Counted from the first letter of the stretch, positions 1-10,344 are shown. The stretch: DNA of 64,000 bases from Rapana venosa (GCA_028751875.1 CM054134.1:65715424-65779423), one strand, 5' to 3'. Notes: generated by a model not told the origin, from the letters alone. Program-made: numbers and translations.

Positions 1-330
1 TCCAACGTCGCTGCTCCTGTCCATAGTAAGTCTATCCCATCCCACCCTGGGAATCAGAGGGGAGAGGGTAGTGGGGTTCCCCAAAACCAGCCCATCCCTA
101 GATACCCTTTTCCTAATCAAGAAGTCAAAAGAGGGGTTTCTTTTGGGAGGGGGGTTGGTGGTGCCAGAGGTGCAAATTCTTTCCAGGGCAGGGGTAGTAC
201 ACACAATCCAGATAGTATAGATTGTTGGCGTTGTGGGGGTAGAGGACATATTGCTAGCTCTTGTCCCAGTTTCAGGTCAGGTACTCAAACTCTGGACAAA
301 AAGGGAGGTGCTGCTGATACACCGTTATGA
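1..330 (+). CDS. gag: Gag C-terminal part with CCHC zinc knuckle (partial)
   Basis: Frame 1 is open from the first base to TGA at 328-330, giving 109 codons with no start inside the window. Most of it is a Gly/Ser/Pro/Asn/Arg-rich linker. Codons for a retroviral-type knuckle follow at about 223-267, with pattern C-x2-C-x4-H-x4-C (CWRCGGRGHIASSC). Such knuckles bind the genomic RNA during packaging. The stop overlaps the start of the protease frame, which lies one base over (from about 326), as expected if Pro-Pol is made by frameshifting. The noisy counterpart is at 53,677-53,960, and the capsid part of a gag of the same type is at 49,889-50,740. Confidence 0.8.
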   Translation, partial: SNVAAPVHSKSIPSHPGNQRGEGSGVPQNQPIPRYPFPNQEVKRGVSFGRGVGGARGANSFQGRGSTHNPDSIDCWRCGGRGHIASSCPSFRSGTQTLDKKGGAADTPL

Positions 331-683
331 CTGCTATCTGTGTTCTGCTCTTAAAGAGTCACTGGATCTGTCTGATTTGGATTTCTCAGAGGGTTTTGTC
401 AACGGTGTGAAAGTCACAGTCATGAGAGATGATGGTGCTACCACTGCAGGTGTAAAGAGGGATTTGGTTCCTCCGGATCAATTTACAGGCATGAAACAGT
501 GGGTGAAGTGTTTTTGGTCACATGGACGTCTATGATGTTGCTTCTGTTGAAGTTCAATCCCTTACTTTTTCAGGTCAACTTGAATGCTGTGTCATGGATG
601 ATCCTGTTGTAGATATAATCATTGGGCGTATCCAAGGAAAAACTGTTCCTGTGGGTCTGATCATTTTGTTCCTGGAATTGTAG
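326..683 (+). pseudogene. Retropepsin-like aspartic protease, frameshifted
   Basis: The protease would cleave Gag-Pol. Codons 326-505 (frame 2) carry the flap-side start, including RDDGATTAGV at about 424-453, where the catalytic triad Asp-Thr/Ser-Gly is expected; here it reads Asp-Asp-Gly. A frameshift near 510-525 moves the rest to frame 3, which contains the second half ending in the helix motif VVDIIIGRIQG before a TAG at 681-683. In Gmr1-like elements this second half normally reads (V/I)YDLIIGN(I/V)xGAR, and the relic at 9.8-10.1 kb preserves that. The altered triad and frameshift make activity impossible. Identification rests on position after the knuckle plus these two motifs. Confidence 0.65.
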
Positions 684-1711
684 GGAATTTTCAGTCTGCT
701 TCTGTTGTGGTCACAAGGAGTATGAAGAAGAAGGAAATGTCTGCTCCGAAACCATTGCCAGTTGCTGATTGTTGTCTGTCCCTGTATCCAGAGGAGTTGA
801 GGAAATGTCAGAAGGAAGATTTGTCATTGCAGGAGTTGTTTCAGGTGGCTGTTTCCGGGGATGTTGTCATTTTGGCAGAGATAGTTGGCTATATGTTGTG
901 TTTGATGATGTTCTGTATCCATGTTTCTTTCAGGGTTCAACCGACTGCTCTGGGAAGTTCTCTGACCAGATTGTTGTGCCTACATCTCTGAGGGACATTG
1001 TTTTGCAGTATGCTCATGATGGTTTACTCGCTGGTCATTGTGGCAGAAATTGTACTTTGTGGAAGGTGAGACAAAGGGGTTTTACTGGCCTGGATTATCT
1101 AAGGATGTTAGGGAGTACTGTCGTTCCTGTGATGTTTGTCAGAAGGCAGAACCTGCAGGACGGGTGCACAGTGTTCCTCTCCAGTTCATGCCCAGGATTG
1201 AGGAACCATTCCGTCATGTTGCTGTCGACATTGTAGGTCCTATCTCTCCACCTTCAGAGGAAAACCATCGTTATTTACTTACCATTGTTGATGTTGCCAC
1301 ACGGTTTCCTGAGGCTGTTCCTCTGAAGAAGATGAATTCTGTGTCGGTCATTGAAGCTTTGTTGTCAGTCTTTTCCAGGGTTGGTATTCCACATGAGATT
1401 CTGTCTGATCATGGTACACAATTTACATCTGACATGATGAAGTCATTCCACTGGTTGTTGGCTATCAAGGGAGTTACCTCTAGTATCTATCATGCTCAGA
1501 GCAGTGGTGTAGTAGAAGGGTTTCATGGCACTTTAAAACCCATATTAAAAAAGCTCATGCAAAATCAACCTTGTTTGTGGCATCGTTATCTTTCTGCACT
1601 TTTGTTTGCTTGTGGTGAATGTCCCAATGCAAGCACAGGGTTTTCCCAGAGTTGTTGTATGGAAGGAAACCAAGAGGGCCTTTAGACTTGCTTGCCAATG
1701 TCTGGTCGGGT
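684..1711 (+). pseudogene. Integrase N-terminal zinc domain and DDE core
   Basis: Integrase inserts the cDNA into host DNA. A linker rich in Lys/Glu (707-890) precedes the HHCC domain: histidines in AHDGLLAGH (about 1012-1040) and cysteines in CRSCDVC (about 1119-1139). The catalytic core follows with Asp at 1227-1229 (VDIVGP), Asp at 1407-1409 (SDHGTQF) and Glu at 1515-1517 (VVEGFHG), a D,D-35-E spacing that is standard for the family. Frameshifts lie near 890, 1065 and 1635. After the last one, frame 3 reads LLYGRKPRGPLDLLANVW and stops being integrase at the LINE junction near 1712. The C-terminal GPF-like domain resumes at 4149. All three catalytic residues are intact although the frame is not. 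Confidence 0.85.
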
Positions 1712-1874
1712 AGTTAATAATAATAATAATATATGGAATTTATATAGCGCTGAATCTTGTAAAAAACAAACAAATCGAAGCGCTTGCACTCAATTATTTA
1801 CAGGCATGCAACTCTCCTTCAACATAATGAACAACAGATTTCAAAACCATGCACGCGCACGTATGCATGCATGC

Positions 1875-1952
1875 ACGCACACACACGCGCACACACACAC
1901 ACACACACACACCACACACACACACACACACAACACACACACACACACACAC
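1875..1952. repeat. (CA)n microsatellite in the LINE 3' UTR
   Basis: About 78 bases of CA with CG and CC interruptions lie between the LINE ORF end and its 3' signature. The noisy copy at 55,440-55,520 shows the same tract shrunken and broken. Confidence 0.9.
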
Positions 1953-2018
1953 TCGAACAACACTTAGAAGGTGAAAAATGCTGTTGAAAATTAGGGACAG
2001 ATATTTGGGGGGAAAGTC

Positions 2019-4148
2019 TCAGGTAGGAAATAAGTGTGTTTTGAGGCTGGATTTGAAGGTATCAAGTGAAGGCTTTTGGCGAAGTGAAAGAGGGAGGTCA
2101 TTCCAGGTGGATGGACCAGAAACAGAGAAGGAGCGACGGCCAACAGTGGTTTGTTTGAATCTGGGTGTTCGAAAGCACAAAGTATCTGCAGCTGAAGGAA
2201 GGGAGCAGGATGGAGTGTACAGATGAAGACAGTTACAGAGATAAGGGGGTGCAGATTTGTGGAGACATTTGAAACAGAGGGTATTGATTTTATACTCCAG
2301 TCTTTGTGAGACAGGCAGCCAGTGAAGAGATCGCAGAAGAGGAGTGATGTGTTCAGATTTTTTCTTTCTTAGGACCAGTCGAGCTGCAGAGTTTTGTATG
2401 CGTTGAAGAGAGTGGATAGATGATACTGGTAGGCCAGCCAAAAGAGAATTACAGTAGTCTAAACGTGAAAGAATGAGAGATGTGACAAGCTTGGAAGTTG
2501 CATCAGTGGACAGATACTTTGCGAATCGTGCTTATGCTCAGTAATTGATAGTAGCAAGACTGGCAGGTCTGGGTGATGAATTTTTTCATAGAGAGTGTGT
2601 TGTCAAGAACTACTCCTAAATACTTCACAGAGTTGGACAAAGGAACTGACGTATTGCCGAATTCTATTGAAGTTTTTGCGATAGAAGAAAGTTTATGTTG
2701 GGTCCCTATGAGCATGGCTTCGGTTTTATCGGCATTAAGTTGTAACTTGTTCTGAGTGATCCAGTTTTGAATGTCTTGAAGGCAGTAGGACATATTTGTC
2801 AGGAGGGAAGGCAAGTTTTCAACAGTATCACTGCACTGAAGCTGAGTATCATCGGCATAGAAATGATGATCAATATGGTGGTTGTTTATTATATGTGAGA
2901 GTGGAGCAGTGTAGAAAGTAAAGAGAACAGGGCCCAGGACTGATCCCTGCGGGACTCCGCATTCCATTTTGACAGGTTTTGATTGAATTTTGTTTACAAT
3001 AACTTTCTGGAACCTGTCTGTGAGATATAAAGTAAACCAGGTGGGGGCTGTGCCGTTAATACCAAACGTATTTTGGAGGCGAGAAAGAAGAATTGAGTGA
3101 TCTATGATATCAAAGGCTGCAGATAAGTCAAGAAGAGTGAGGAGGGAGATTTTTCCTGCATCAGAAGCAAGTAGAAGTGTATCTAAAGTGTGGACTAGAG
3201 TGGTTTTGGTGCTGTGGTTGGGGCGATAGGCAGATTGAAAAGTGGGAAGGAGATCATTGGAATGAAGGTGACTGTTGAGCTGTTTGAGAACGACTTTTTC
3301 TAGTACTTTAGAGACAAAAAGTAAGTTTGAGACAGGCCTATAGTTCTTCAGAATGTTGGGATCGAGGTTGTGCTTTTTCAGTAGAGGTGTAACTATTGCT
3401 GTTTTAAGAGCTGATGGAAAATTTCCTGACACAAGAGATGAGTTTACTGTTTTAGTGATAATAGGTACAAGTTGTGGAAGGCATTGTGAGAAAACAGGAG
3501 CAGGTATGGGATCAAGGTCGCATGATTTTATAGTCATTTCCTTCAGAATTGTCATGATTTCTTTTTCACTTGTGGGATGGAAGGAAAAGAGAGGAGTGCC
3601 AGTGAACTGGGGATCAGGAGGCGCAGGCTGGAATTGAGTCTCGTCCAGTCTGGAGCGTATGTTTCGAACTTTGTCTGAGAAGAAGGTAGAAAATATGGAT
3701 GGAAGTTCAGACAGGCTGTGGGTGTTAGGCAGAGGAGTTGTTTTTGCAGATCCAAGAAGATTTGAGGTGAGGGAAAAAAGAGATTTTATGGATGTAGCAC
3801 AGAGAACTTGGGAAGAGTAGTAGTCTGTCTTTGCTGAATGGATTAAGAGTTTGACTTTGTTTATTTGTTTTCGGAAAAGCTGTTTGTTGATTTCGGTTTT
3901 TGACTTCCGCCACTGCCGTTCTAGTTGCCGGCGTTTGCGCTTCGCTATCAAGATGTCTTGGGTATACCATGGCGCACAGGGTCTGTCAGGGGGGAGATGG
4001 TAAGTAGGAGGTGCATGCTCATCAAGCAGTTGGCGGAGAATAGTGTTATAGTGATCAGAGAGGTCAGTGTGGTCAGAGGTTTGTGAAAAACGTTCGGAAG
4101 CTTGTGAAGAGAAGGTATGAATGTCTAAGGCCTTAGATCTTTTCATTC
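2019..4148 (-). pseudogene. L2/CR1-like LINE ORF2 (RT and C-terminal domain)
   Basis: Reading leftwards, the frame from about 4148 to 2503 covers the end of the endonuclease linker, RT domain 0 and the RT palm. It includes KNYRPVSNL, the catalytic Asp in DLSAAFDIIDH, the motif CGVPQGSVLGPVLF and FYADDTQLQ, whose YADD codons lie at 2848-2859. One frameshift near 2510-2525 moves the C-terminus to a second frame (2441-2019), which carries the family motifs [24 protein letters not shown] and [10 protein letters not shown]. It is otherwise nearly intact over about 700 residues, so the insertion is younger than its Gypsy host. CR1/L2 clade is inferred from the C-terminal motifs and the TTA tail. 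Confidence 0.85.
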
Positions 4149-4545
4149 TGAGGACAAGTTGGCATTTCAGCATCTTGTTGATCTAAAATCTATGCTTGTG
4201 GACATGTTGAAACTGGCACATAATTCTGTGGATCTTACTCGTCTCAGGCAGAAGTATTATCATGACAAGAGATCTACTTTTCGAATTTTTAATGTTGGTG
4301 ATGAAGTTCTAGCCTTTTCACCTAGGACTTCTGGAAAGCTCAAACTTCAGTGGCTTAGACCTTTTGTGGTTACTGACAAAGTTGGCATGGATTTCAGAGT
4401 TGACTTGGGTAAGTCTTCCAAGGTCTATCATCCCAATATGTTGAAGCCTTATCACCGGCGTCAAGAAAAGGTTTCTCACTCTGAGGGTGAGACTACCTTT
4501 GTTGGCATCTTGAACCCAGAGTTTTTTTTATCCAGATGTCAATAA
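4149..4545 (+). pseudogene. Integrase C-terminal domain (GPY/F-like)
   Basis: Frame 1 resumes the integrase after the LINE: an alpha-helical stretch (HLVDLKSMLVDMLKLA), the basic motif RQKYYHDKRS, then VGDEVLAF and the GPY/F-like module KLKLQWLRPFVV ... VYHPNMLKPYH. The usual Gly-Pro-Phe/Tyr is read here as Arg-Pro-Phe. This domain binds DNA non-specifically and contributes to multimer formation. The frame ends at TAA (4543-4545) close to a run of T at about 4522, probably a one-base slip, after which the RT region continues in another frame. Confidence 0.8.
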
Positions 4546-5534
4546 TTTGACAGAGCAGGGTAACTCTGATGAAGGTACTGTTGTCCCTGATGACAAGGTG
4601 TTGGTTGCACATGTTGTTGTTTCTTCTGCTCCAGATGATCCTGAGCTTCCTGAGCTATGTCCTGTTGATGTTAGTACAAGGGAGTCTCTTTCTGATGTTC
4701 ATTTTGATGTGGGCTTAGATAAGAAACGTGTTTCTGAATTGAAGACAGTTTTTGCTGACTTTCAGGACATTCTCTGTGCTGAACCTGGTTCTTACAATGG
4801 TTCTATTGTCTGTGAAATAAAGTTGACTTCTGATGAGCCAATTTGTCAAAAACAATACCCTTTACCTTTCAATTCCAGACAAGTTATTATTGATGAGGTT
4901 CATGCAATGCTTGAATTGGGGGTGATTGAGCCTTCGGATTCTCGTATTCACCTCCCATTGTTTTGGTTTCTAAACCGGATGGTAGTGTACAATTTGTCAG
5001 GATTTCAGAGCCCTCAATGAGATAACTATTTTTGATGCTCAGCCAATTCCTGATCCTGAGGAACTTTTCACTTCTTTGTCAGATAAGCACTTTTTCACAA
5101 AGATAGACCTTAGCAAGGGCTACTGGCAGCTTTCCGTAAGGCCAGAGGATCACCACAAGACTGTTTTCCAAACTCCTATTGGTCTCTTCCAGCGGGTCCG
5201 GATGCCATTTGGCCTTGTTTCTGCTCCTGCCGCTTTTGCAAGGATGATGCGGGATGTCATTGGTGATTCTGCGATCAATTTTTTTGATGACATCTTGATC
5301 GCCACCTCTTCTTGGGATGAACATCTCAAGGCTGTTCGTTGTGTTCTTTCTAAGCTCAAAAGTGCTGGTTTGACAGCTCATCCATCCAAGATTTTTGCAG
5401 GATTTCGTGAGCTAGAATTTCTTGGACATACGATTGGTGCAGGTATCCGGAAGCCTGTCCAGGCAAAGATTGACAAAATTCTCTCTATTGCCATTCCTAC
5501 TACAAAGAGTCAAGTTCATCACTTTTGGGGTTGA
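4546..5534 (+). pseudogene. Gypsy-type reverse transcriptase
   Basis: The leader region (4547-4960) contains the RT entry motif KQYPLPFNSRQ and MLELGVIEPSDS. A frameshift near 4945-4990 follows. The palm is then read in frame 3 from about 5000: FFTKIDLSKGYWQL (first catalytic Asp, about 5105), VRMPFGLVSAPAAFARMM, and FFDDILIA with the Asp pair at 5286-5291. The YxDD motif is Phe-Phe-Asp-Asp here. The thumb motif ELEFLGHTIGAG follows. The frame closes at 5532-5534 after a further slip, and the connection domain continues in frame 1. RT copies the element RNA to DNA. The residues support Ty3/Gypsy, not Copia, although integrase lies upstream. Confidence 0.88.
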
Positions 5535-6084
5535 TTAGTTATTATGGAGATATGTTTCCAATTTTGCTGCTCTAACTGCTCCAATCTCTGATCTTCTTGT
5601 AGGGAAATTGAGGAAGTTTGTCTGGACTCAGGAGTGTGCTGATGCTTTGCATCATGTTCAAGCAGTTTTGTCATCATCTCCAGTTCTTCTCTTGCCAGAC
5701 TTATCCCTTTCATTCGTCGTTAGGACTGATGCTAGTTCCACGGGTATTGGAGGTGTCTTAATGCAGGATAGAGATGACCATTTGCACCCTATTTGCTTTG
5801 TAAGTAGGAAGCTTCTTGATTGCAAAACTCACTATAGCACTATTGAGAGGGAGTGCCTTGCTATTGTCTGGGTACTTTCAAAGCTTCAAAGGTATCTGTG
5901 GGGTCAGAGTTTTGTTCTCCAAACGGATCATAGACCCCTTACCTACTTGCGTTCTGGATGTTTTCACAACTCTCGAATTGTGGGCTGGGCACTATCTTTA
6001 CAGGCATTCAGTTTTTCTGTTGAACCTGTTTCTGGTGTACAGAACACTTTTGCAGATTTGTTGTCAAGATCTGAGATGAATTAA
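5535..6084 (+). pseudogene. RNase H domain of the Gmr1-like element, end of pol
   Basis: Connection residues (5535-5660) precede a complete RNase H: RTDASSTGIGG (Asp at about 5725), TIERECLAIVW (Glu at about 5844), QTDHRPLTYL (Asp at about 5926) and FADLLSR (Asp at about 6055). All four acidic metal-binding positions are present. The frame ends at TAA 6082-6084. Nothing that looks like integrase follows; instead about 130 bases lead to the polypurine tract, which confirms that RNase H is the last pol domain. This degrades the RNA strand of the RNA/DNA hybrid during cDNA synthesis. Confidence 0.88.
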
Positions 6085-6214
6085 GTAATCTCATCTTGAT
6101 TTCATTATTTCCTGTTGATGAGTTATTGTATGAAATTTTTGTGGTATTTCAGTGTATCTAACATTATGCTGTTTTCTTAGTTCATTAAAAAAACTCGGTT
6201 GTTTTTTTTTCCCT

Positions 6215-6224
6215 GGAGGGGGGA
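6215..6224 (+). promoter_or_regulatory. Polypurine tract for plus-strand priming
   Basis: GGAGGGGGGA, two bases before the LTR start, is the expected RNase H-resistant primer. It is followed by TC and then TGTAACAG of the LTR. Confidence 0.8.
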
Positions 6225-6226
6225 TC

Positions 6227-7384
6227 TGTAACAGACCTGTGTCTGTTCCTTTGGTATTGTTTTGCAACTGTGGATTTGTTGGATTTTTTTCTTTGCTTTA
6301 GTGAGTAGGTGTCAATGATAGCTGTAGTGAAGTGTTTCTGTCATAGCATTGACATTTCATCTTCTGTCCTGGTCAGGGAAGGTTGCAGCTGTCTGAGCTG
6401 GCCTTTGGTTGTGACATCTAGTCACTTCACCTAGATGAAGTGGTATGTTGATAAAAGATTGTTTTTATTTAAAAAAAAGAAACTCTTTTGCTTTAATTTA
6501 GGAAAGTAGTGCAGTGCATGGACTTCTGTCTAGGTTTGAGTGTGGTGGGTTCAGTGTTCTGGGAACAACAAAACTCAAGACAAAAAAGTAAGCAATAAAA
6601 AAAATATATCTATTAATACTGGGTACTAATAGTGGGGGCTCTTTTCTGCTATCTGTATAGGCTTTAAATTTTGCCCCTGTACTGACCCACTTGGGGAGAA
6701 TCCCAGTAGCTGACCCAGTCCTGTCCAGTCTCCTAGGACAACCCCACCCGACCTGAGGGTTAAAGGTGTGTGTGTGTGGGGGGGGGGGGGGTGCGTTGGA
6801 GGCCGGGCTGGAGCAGACGTCAGCAGTGAAAAAGACTTCCTTCAAGGAAAGGTCCTCAGTAATTTTTTTAAAAATTGTGTGTAGCAAAATTACAGCCAAG
6901 TCTGTGTGGGTTTTTTTTTCTGTACATAGTGCCAGAATTGGACAAGGAAAGACATATGTGTTTATCTGAGCCAGAGAGCTTAAAAACTGTCTTGTCTACA
7001 AGAACTTTGTGGAATCACTTGAATTGTGTTAATTAAACTTCACTGTGCTAGAGAGGTAGGAAGTTGATGGACTTTTGGGTAACTAAAGTTCCCTAGTGAA
7101 CTAAAATATAATGATATATTGACCCCGATGAAGTGAACTGGAAACTGTTTTGGGTTGAATGAATTGTACATATTGAATATACAATTAATTTTTGCTTCTT
7201 TTGATTATTGAAAAAAATTATTTGAGGGAGAGATTGATGTAATAATATAATAAATGGGAGTATATAATTGAAATCTTGAGTGTGACTGTAGAGTGGAAAG
7301 AACGTGTGACTTTGTGGGATTGTTGTTTCCCTTTATTCAACTTATCTATTTCATGTGACTGGAGTCGGTTTGCACCCTGTTACA
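6227..7384 (+). mobile_element. 3' LTR (1158 bp) of the Gmr1-like element
   Basis: It starts TGTAACAG and ends CTGTTACA, a perfect 8-base terminal inversion. A second copy lies at 48,036-49,149 (1114 bp) and a noisy one at 59,377-60,437. Compared with the 48-kb copy it has a (TG)n/G-run expansion at 6766-6792 and about 40 extra bases after it, plus scattered substitutions, so the two LTRs have diverged since insertion. Bases following the LTR are CCTGG; bases preceding the 48-kb LTR are CCTAG, a possible 5-base target-site duplication with one change. Confidence 0.88.
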
Positions 7385-7824
7385 CCTGGTCATGTCCATA
7401 TTTTTGTACACATGTGAAACGTTTACAATAACAGCAGAGATCGAAACAGTGGTACAGACAATGGAGATAAGATGCTTTTGAAATCTTCTTGATATCTCAT
7501 ACAGAGATGACTTAACTTGCATGGGAGTGAAAACCAGAATTAAAAACGATAGCTTCTGACTTCAGTGAAAAAACAGAAGCTAACCCAATCCAATCCAATC
7601 CTGTTTATAGCCTTGCTGACCACAAAGGATGTCACGTCCTCAACTTTAAAATCTCAGATTAAAACTGTGCAGGTATATACAAATTTGTTGGTATAAAACT
7701 AACTCTACTGTAAATGATTATAGCAACACCCTAACCAACCATAAGGGTCAACCCGGGATGGGCACCCGATTGTGGGGAAACCATATCAACCACACATAAA
7801 ATGAGATAAAACCCAAACCAGATT

Positions 7825-8055
7825 CCTTTAAACAACCTTGTTCTAAACACAAACTGAAGTGGTAGGGGCACGTCATACGAACATCTACACTGGACAAGAG
7901 TCATACAGAGAACAGTACAAGGAGGGAGACAGAGAGATAACCATGGGAAGACAACAGACAGTGGACTGGCGAGTGGAATGACTTGCTACAGAGAGCTGAA
8001 AACCACGAGGGGTGGAGGAACCTGGTTGCAAAATCTTCACTGGTTCCCCTAGATT
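7825..8055 (+). pseudogene. LINE C-terminal scrap (RTE-like 'wfGHviR' motif)
   Basis: Codons spell LKW-GHVIRTSTL, then WEDNRQW, then AENHEGWRNLVAKSS. The pattern 'fGHv-R ... W-dn ... A-dR-eWR-lv' marks the C-terminal tail of many RTE-like and related LINEs. Several stops interrupt it. No RT palm is attached. Confidence 0.55.
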
Positions 8056-8214
8056 ACAATGATAGGTGAGGTGATGTGAGGAATGTTTAGTGACTGCTTC
8101 TACATGTGTATGTTTTGTACCTTTTGGGAATCAATGAAAACGGTAGATGCAGGCAAAAAACAAAACAACCAGAACTTCTAATGTTGAAGTTGTGTGAAGA
8201 CATGAATGTTAAAC

Positions 8215-8400
8215 AGAAAAACTTAAGGGGTGGTCAGAACACTAATCTGGCCTGTATTGCTGTATGGATCAGAAGCCTTGACACTAAGAAAATTGGAAAG
8301 GGATAAACTACAGGCAGCCGAAATGTTTTACAGGCAGAAAAACAAATGAAAGCATACTCGATAATTCTCATAAAAAGTGTAGCTGAAATTTATAGGCACA
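8215..8400 (+). pseudogene. LINE RT C-terminal scrap ('VLLYGSEALTL' motif)
   Basis: Codons give VLLYGSEALTLRKLERDKLQAAEMF, the thumb-proximal motif common in RTE-like LINEs (usually 'vLLYGsEtWtl'). The reading frame stops at once on both sides. It probably belongs with the scrap at 7825-8055 to one rearranged or two different old insertions, since the order is reversed relative to an intact element. Confidence 0.55.
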
Positions 8401-9127
8401 GACTGAGATATGTTGGTTATAATATAATATGTTGTTCATGTTCGTCATGTTGGTCATAAGCACAGAAACAAATCTGATGACGACAGTTTGACAACAAGGT
8501 TGATGGCAGAAGGATCTTTTCATTTCATCTGTGGCAGACCAGCCATCATCAGGAGGTCAGTGGTCTGAAAGGGCAAAAGGACATTGTAGAACTCTGAAGA
8601 GATAGGCAAACTTGGGTGGCATTACGCTGAGATCTTATGGACGACAGCCGAGATGAACAGGTATAATACTCTATCGTATTGGCAATATTCTCTATTATCT
8701 TGACATATTTTTAGGGGGAAAGGGTTAATTATAATTTTGCTTTCAATGATGTAATTTTGCTATTCAATACAGATGCAAACAGAAAGACTAATGAAGTTTT
8801 AGTTTTAATATTTATTGGAAAATTGTATGTCTACAAATGTCGAATTAACGAAACTGTTTTCTTGAACAAATTGAGGTACAGATGGGAAAAATAGAACATA
8901 GTATACAAATGAAATTTTTTGTTACAATTTTTTTTAAACGTGTAAATATGGTGCAAAGCTAAACAGGATGTGAAAAATTCATCAGTACAACCCAAACCAG
9001 CCTTTTCTTGCAAAATTCTTGTCGTGACTGCAATATAGTAGCTTTTTGTATTATATTTATTTTGTATTATGCGATGTTTCAAAGTGTAGGACTTAGCGTT
9101 TGCAAACCTAATACATGTAATTTTTTT
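8401..9127. other. Unassigned flanking DNA
   Basis: AT-rich sequence with no coding frame that resembles a known family. Short possible LINE-like codons near 8440-8650 were too broken to assign. Confidence 0.5.
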
Positions 9128-9140
9128 TCCAAAGTCAGAA

Positions 9141-9172
<32 letters not shown>

Positions 9173-9335
9173 TATGTGTGTGTGTGTATTTTATGTGCGT
9201 GTGTGTATGTGCGTGTGTGTGCTGTGTGTGTGGTGTGGTGTACGTGTGCGTGTGTATGTATGTATTTATTAATTTGTTTTATATATTTATTCTTTTATAT
9301 CTTTAATGTATGTGTGTGTGTTTTCCGCTCGTGTG

Positions 9336-9389
<54 letters not shown>

Positions 9390-9400
9390 ATGTGGATGTG
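9128..9400. repeat. (TG/CG)n microsatellite cluster
   Basis: Alternating TG with CG interruptions at 9138-9250 and a purer (GT)n at 9342-9388, separated by a TTTAT-rich spacer. Confidence 0.92.
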
Positions 9401-9420
9401 AGAGTGAGCTAGAAAGATTA

Positions 9421-9531
9421 TATCTATTTATTTATTTATTCTTTTATTTCGAGGATAATGGAATAAGCACTCATGTGCTATTTTTCATCCAGTCCCCGTG
9501 TGTATGCAATTTTGTAAATTTTGTCATCCGT
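9421..9531 (-). mobile_element. SINE-A 3' tail fragment
   Basis: On the minus strand it carries the conserved tail 'cacggggactggatgaaaaa ... gtgcttattccattatcctcgaaataaaag', shared with full copies at 10,678 and 14,317. The tRNA-like head is missing; a GATA microsatellite takes its place from 9530. Confidence 0.7.
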
Positions 9532-9724
9532 AGATAGATAGATAGATAAATCGATAGACAGATAAATATAGATAGATCGATAGATGACAGATAAACAGAT
9601 AGACAGACAGACAGATATATAGATAGATAGTTAGATAGATATAGATAGATAGACAGAGATAGATGAATATATAGACAGATAGACAGACAGTCAGACAGAC
9701 AGATAGATAGATAGATATAGATAG

Positions 9725-9758
<34 letters not shown>

Positions 9759-9765
9759 ATAGATG
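9530..9765. repeat. (GATA)n/(GACA)n tetranucleotide microsatellite
   Basis: About 235 bases of GATA mixed with GACA and GAT variants. It produces spurious Tyr/Leu/Ser-rich frames on the minus strand. Confidence 0.95.
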
Positions 9766-9816
9766 ATATATATACATGGAAAGAAGGTTTCCATGATCAG
9801 TAGTGCAGCAGCTGAA

Positions 9817-10130
9817 TCACCCACCAGGAACAATGACAATCTCCCAGTAAGAAAGGGACGAGTTTCTGGAAAGATGATGTCCTGAGAGATACTGGATGCA
9901 GTGGAGTTGTGGTCAGACAGGACTTGGTTAAGGAAGATCTTCCTCGTGTTAGCGGACAATGTGATGAAAGTACCGACAGCTTTGATCAGTGTGGACACGC
10001 CTTACTTTGTAGGAGAGACTGATCCAGTCTATGAACTGATCATTGGCAATATTCAGGGTGGTAGGCCTGCAGTTGACCCTGATCCAGATTGGACGGAAAA
10101 GAAAAGCACGCCAATCCTAGGTGATTGTTC
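9817..10130 (+). pseudogene. Aspartic protease of the second Gmr1-like relic
   Basis: The first half reads VRKGRVSGKM and then LRDTGCSGVVVRQDLV, with Asp-Thr-Gly at 9888-9896, the intact retropepsin triad. A frameshift near 9950 changes frame, and the second half reads ISVDTPYFVGE ... DPVYELIIGNIQGGRP, the conserved C-terminal half. This is the best preserved protease in the window. An acidic-residue deletion between GETD and DPVYE is likely, because related elements have about ten residues there. Confidence 0.75.
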
Positions 10131-10344
10131 ATGAGAAGAAGATTGTACTGACTCAACGAACGATAATCAGAAAATGCACGCATCCGGAACAAGAGACAAT
10201 TCCCAAATAGAAAACAACCAGAGATAAACGCCACTGATGCTGTGTCCAATGTGAGGAATGTGCCATGATCACGATGAAAGAAGGCTGGGGAAAACATTCT
10301 CCTGAAAGTCAATGATAGTTCCAAGGCAGAACAGATGATATAAC

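Larger units (their letters stand above)
1712..4148 (-). mobile_element. 5'-truncated L2/CR1-like LINE nested in the Gmr1-like integrase
   Basis: On the minus strand the element ends at an AAT/TTA tail (about 1715-1731), preceded by the 3' signature 'agcgctatataaattcc' in slightly mutated form. That signature is shared with copies at 26.8, 34.5, 35.3 and 41.25 kb. Homology to the copies at 24.5 and 51.2 kb runs up to about 4140, after which Gypsy integrase codons resume. The element therefore starts within the end of the endonuclease region and is 5'-truncated. No clear target-site duplication was found. The same insertion is present in the noisy copy (55,300-57,620), so that copy was made after this insertion. 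Confidence 0.85.
1..7384 (+). mobile_element. Gmr1-like Ty3/Gypsy LTR retrotransposon, 3' two-thirds
   Basis: The order read directly is gag zinc knuckle (1-330), aspartic protease (326-683), integrase (684-1711, resuming at 4149), reverse transcriptase (4546-5534), RNase H (5535-6084), polypurine tract and LTR (6227-7384). Integrase lying upstream of RT is the Ty1/Copia order, but the RT, RNase H and integrase motifs are Gypsy type. That combination is the hallmark of the Gmr1-like group. A minus-strand L2/CR1-like LINE (1712-4148) splits the integrase. At least seven frameshifts break the frames, so this copy is dead. The 5' part (LTR, primer site, gag) is not upstream of base 1 in this window but appears at 48,036-50,740. 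The family call rests on motif order and conserved residues read by eye. Confidence 0.85.

Noticed and set aside
8106..8306. A small host protein (66 codons)
   Set aside because: The end of the frame overlaps the LINE motif VLLYGSEALTL in another frame, and no conserved feature supports it.
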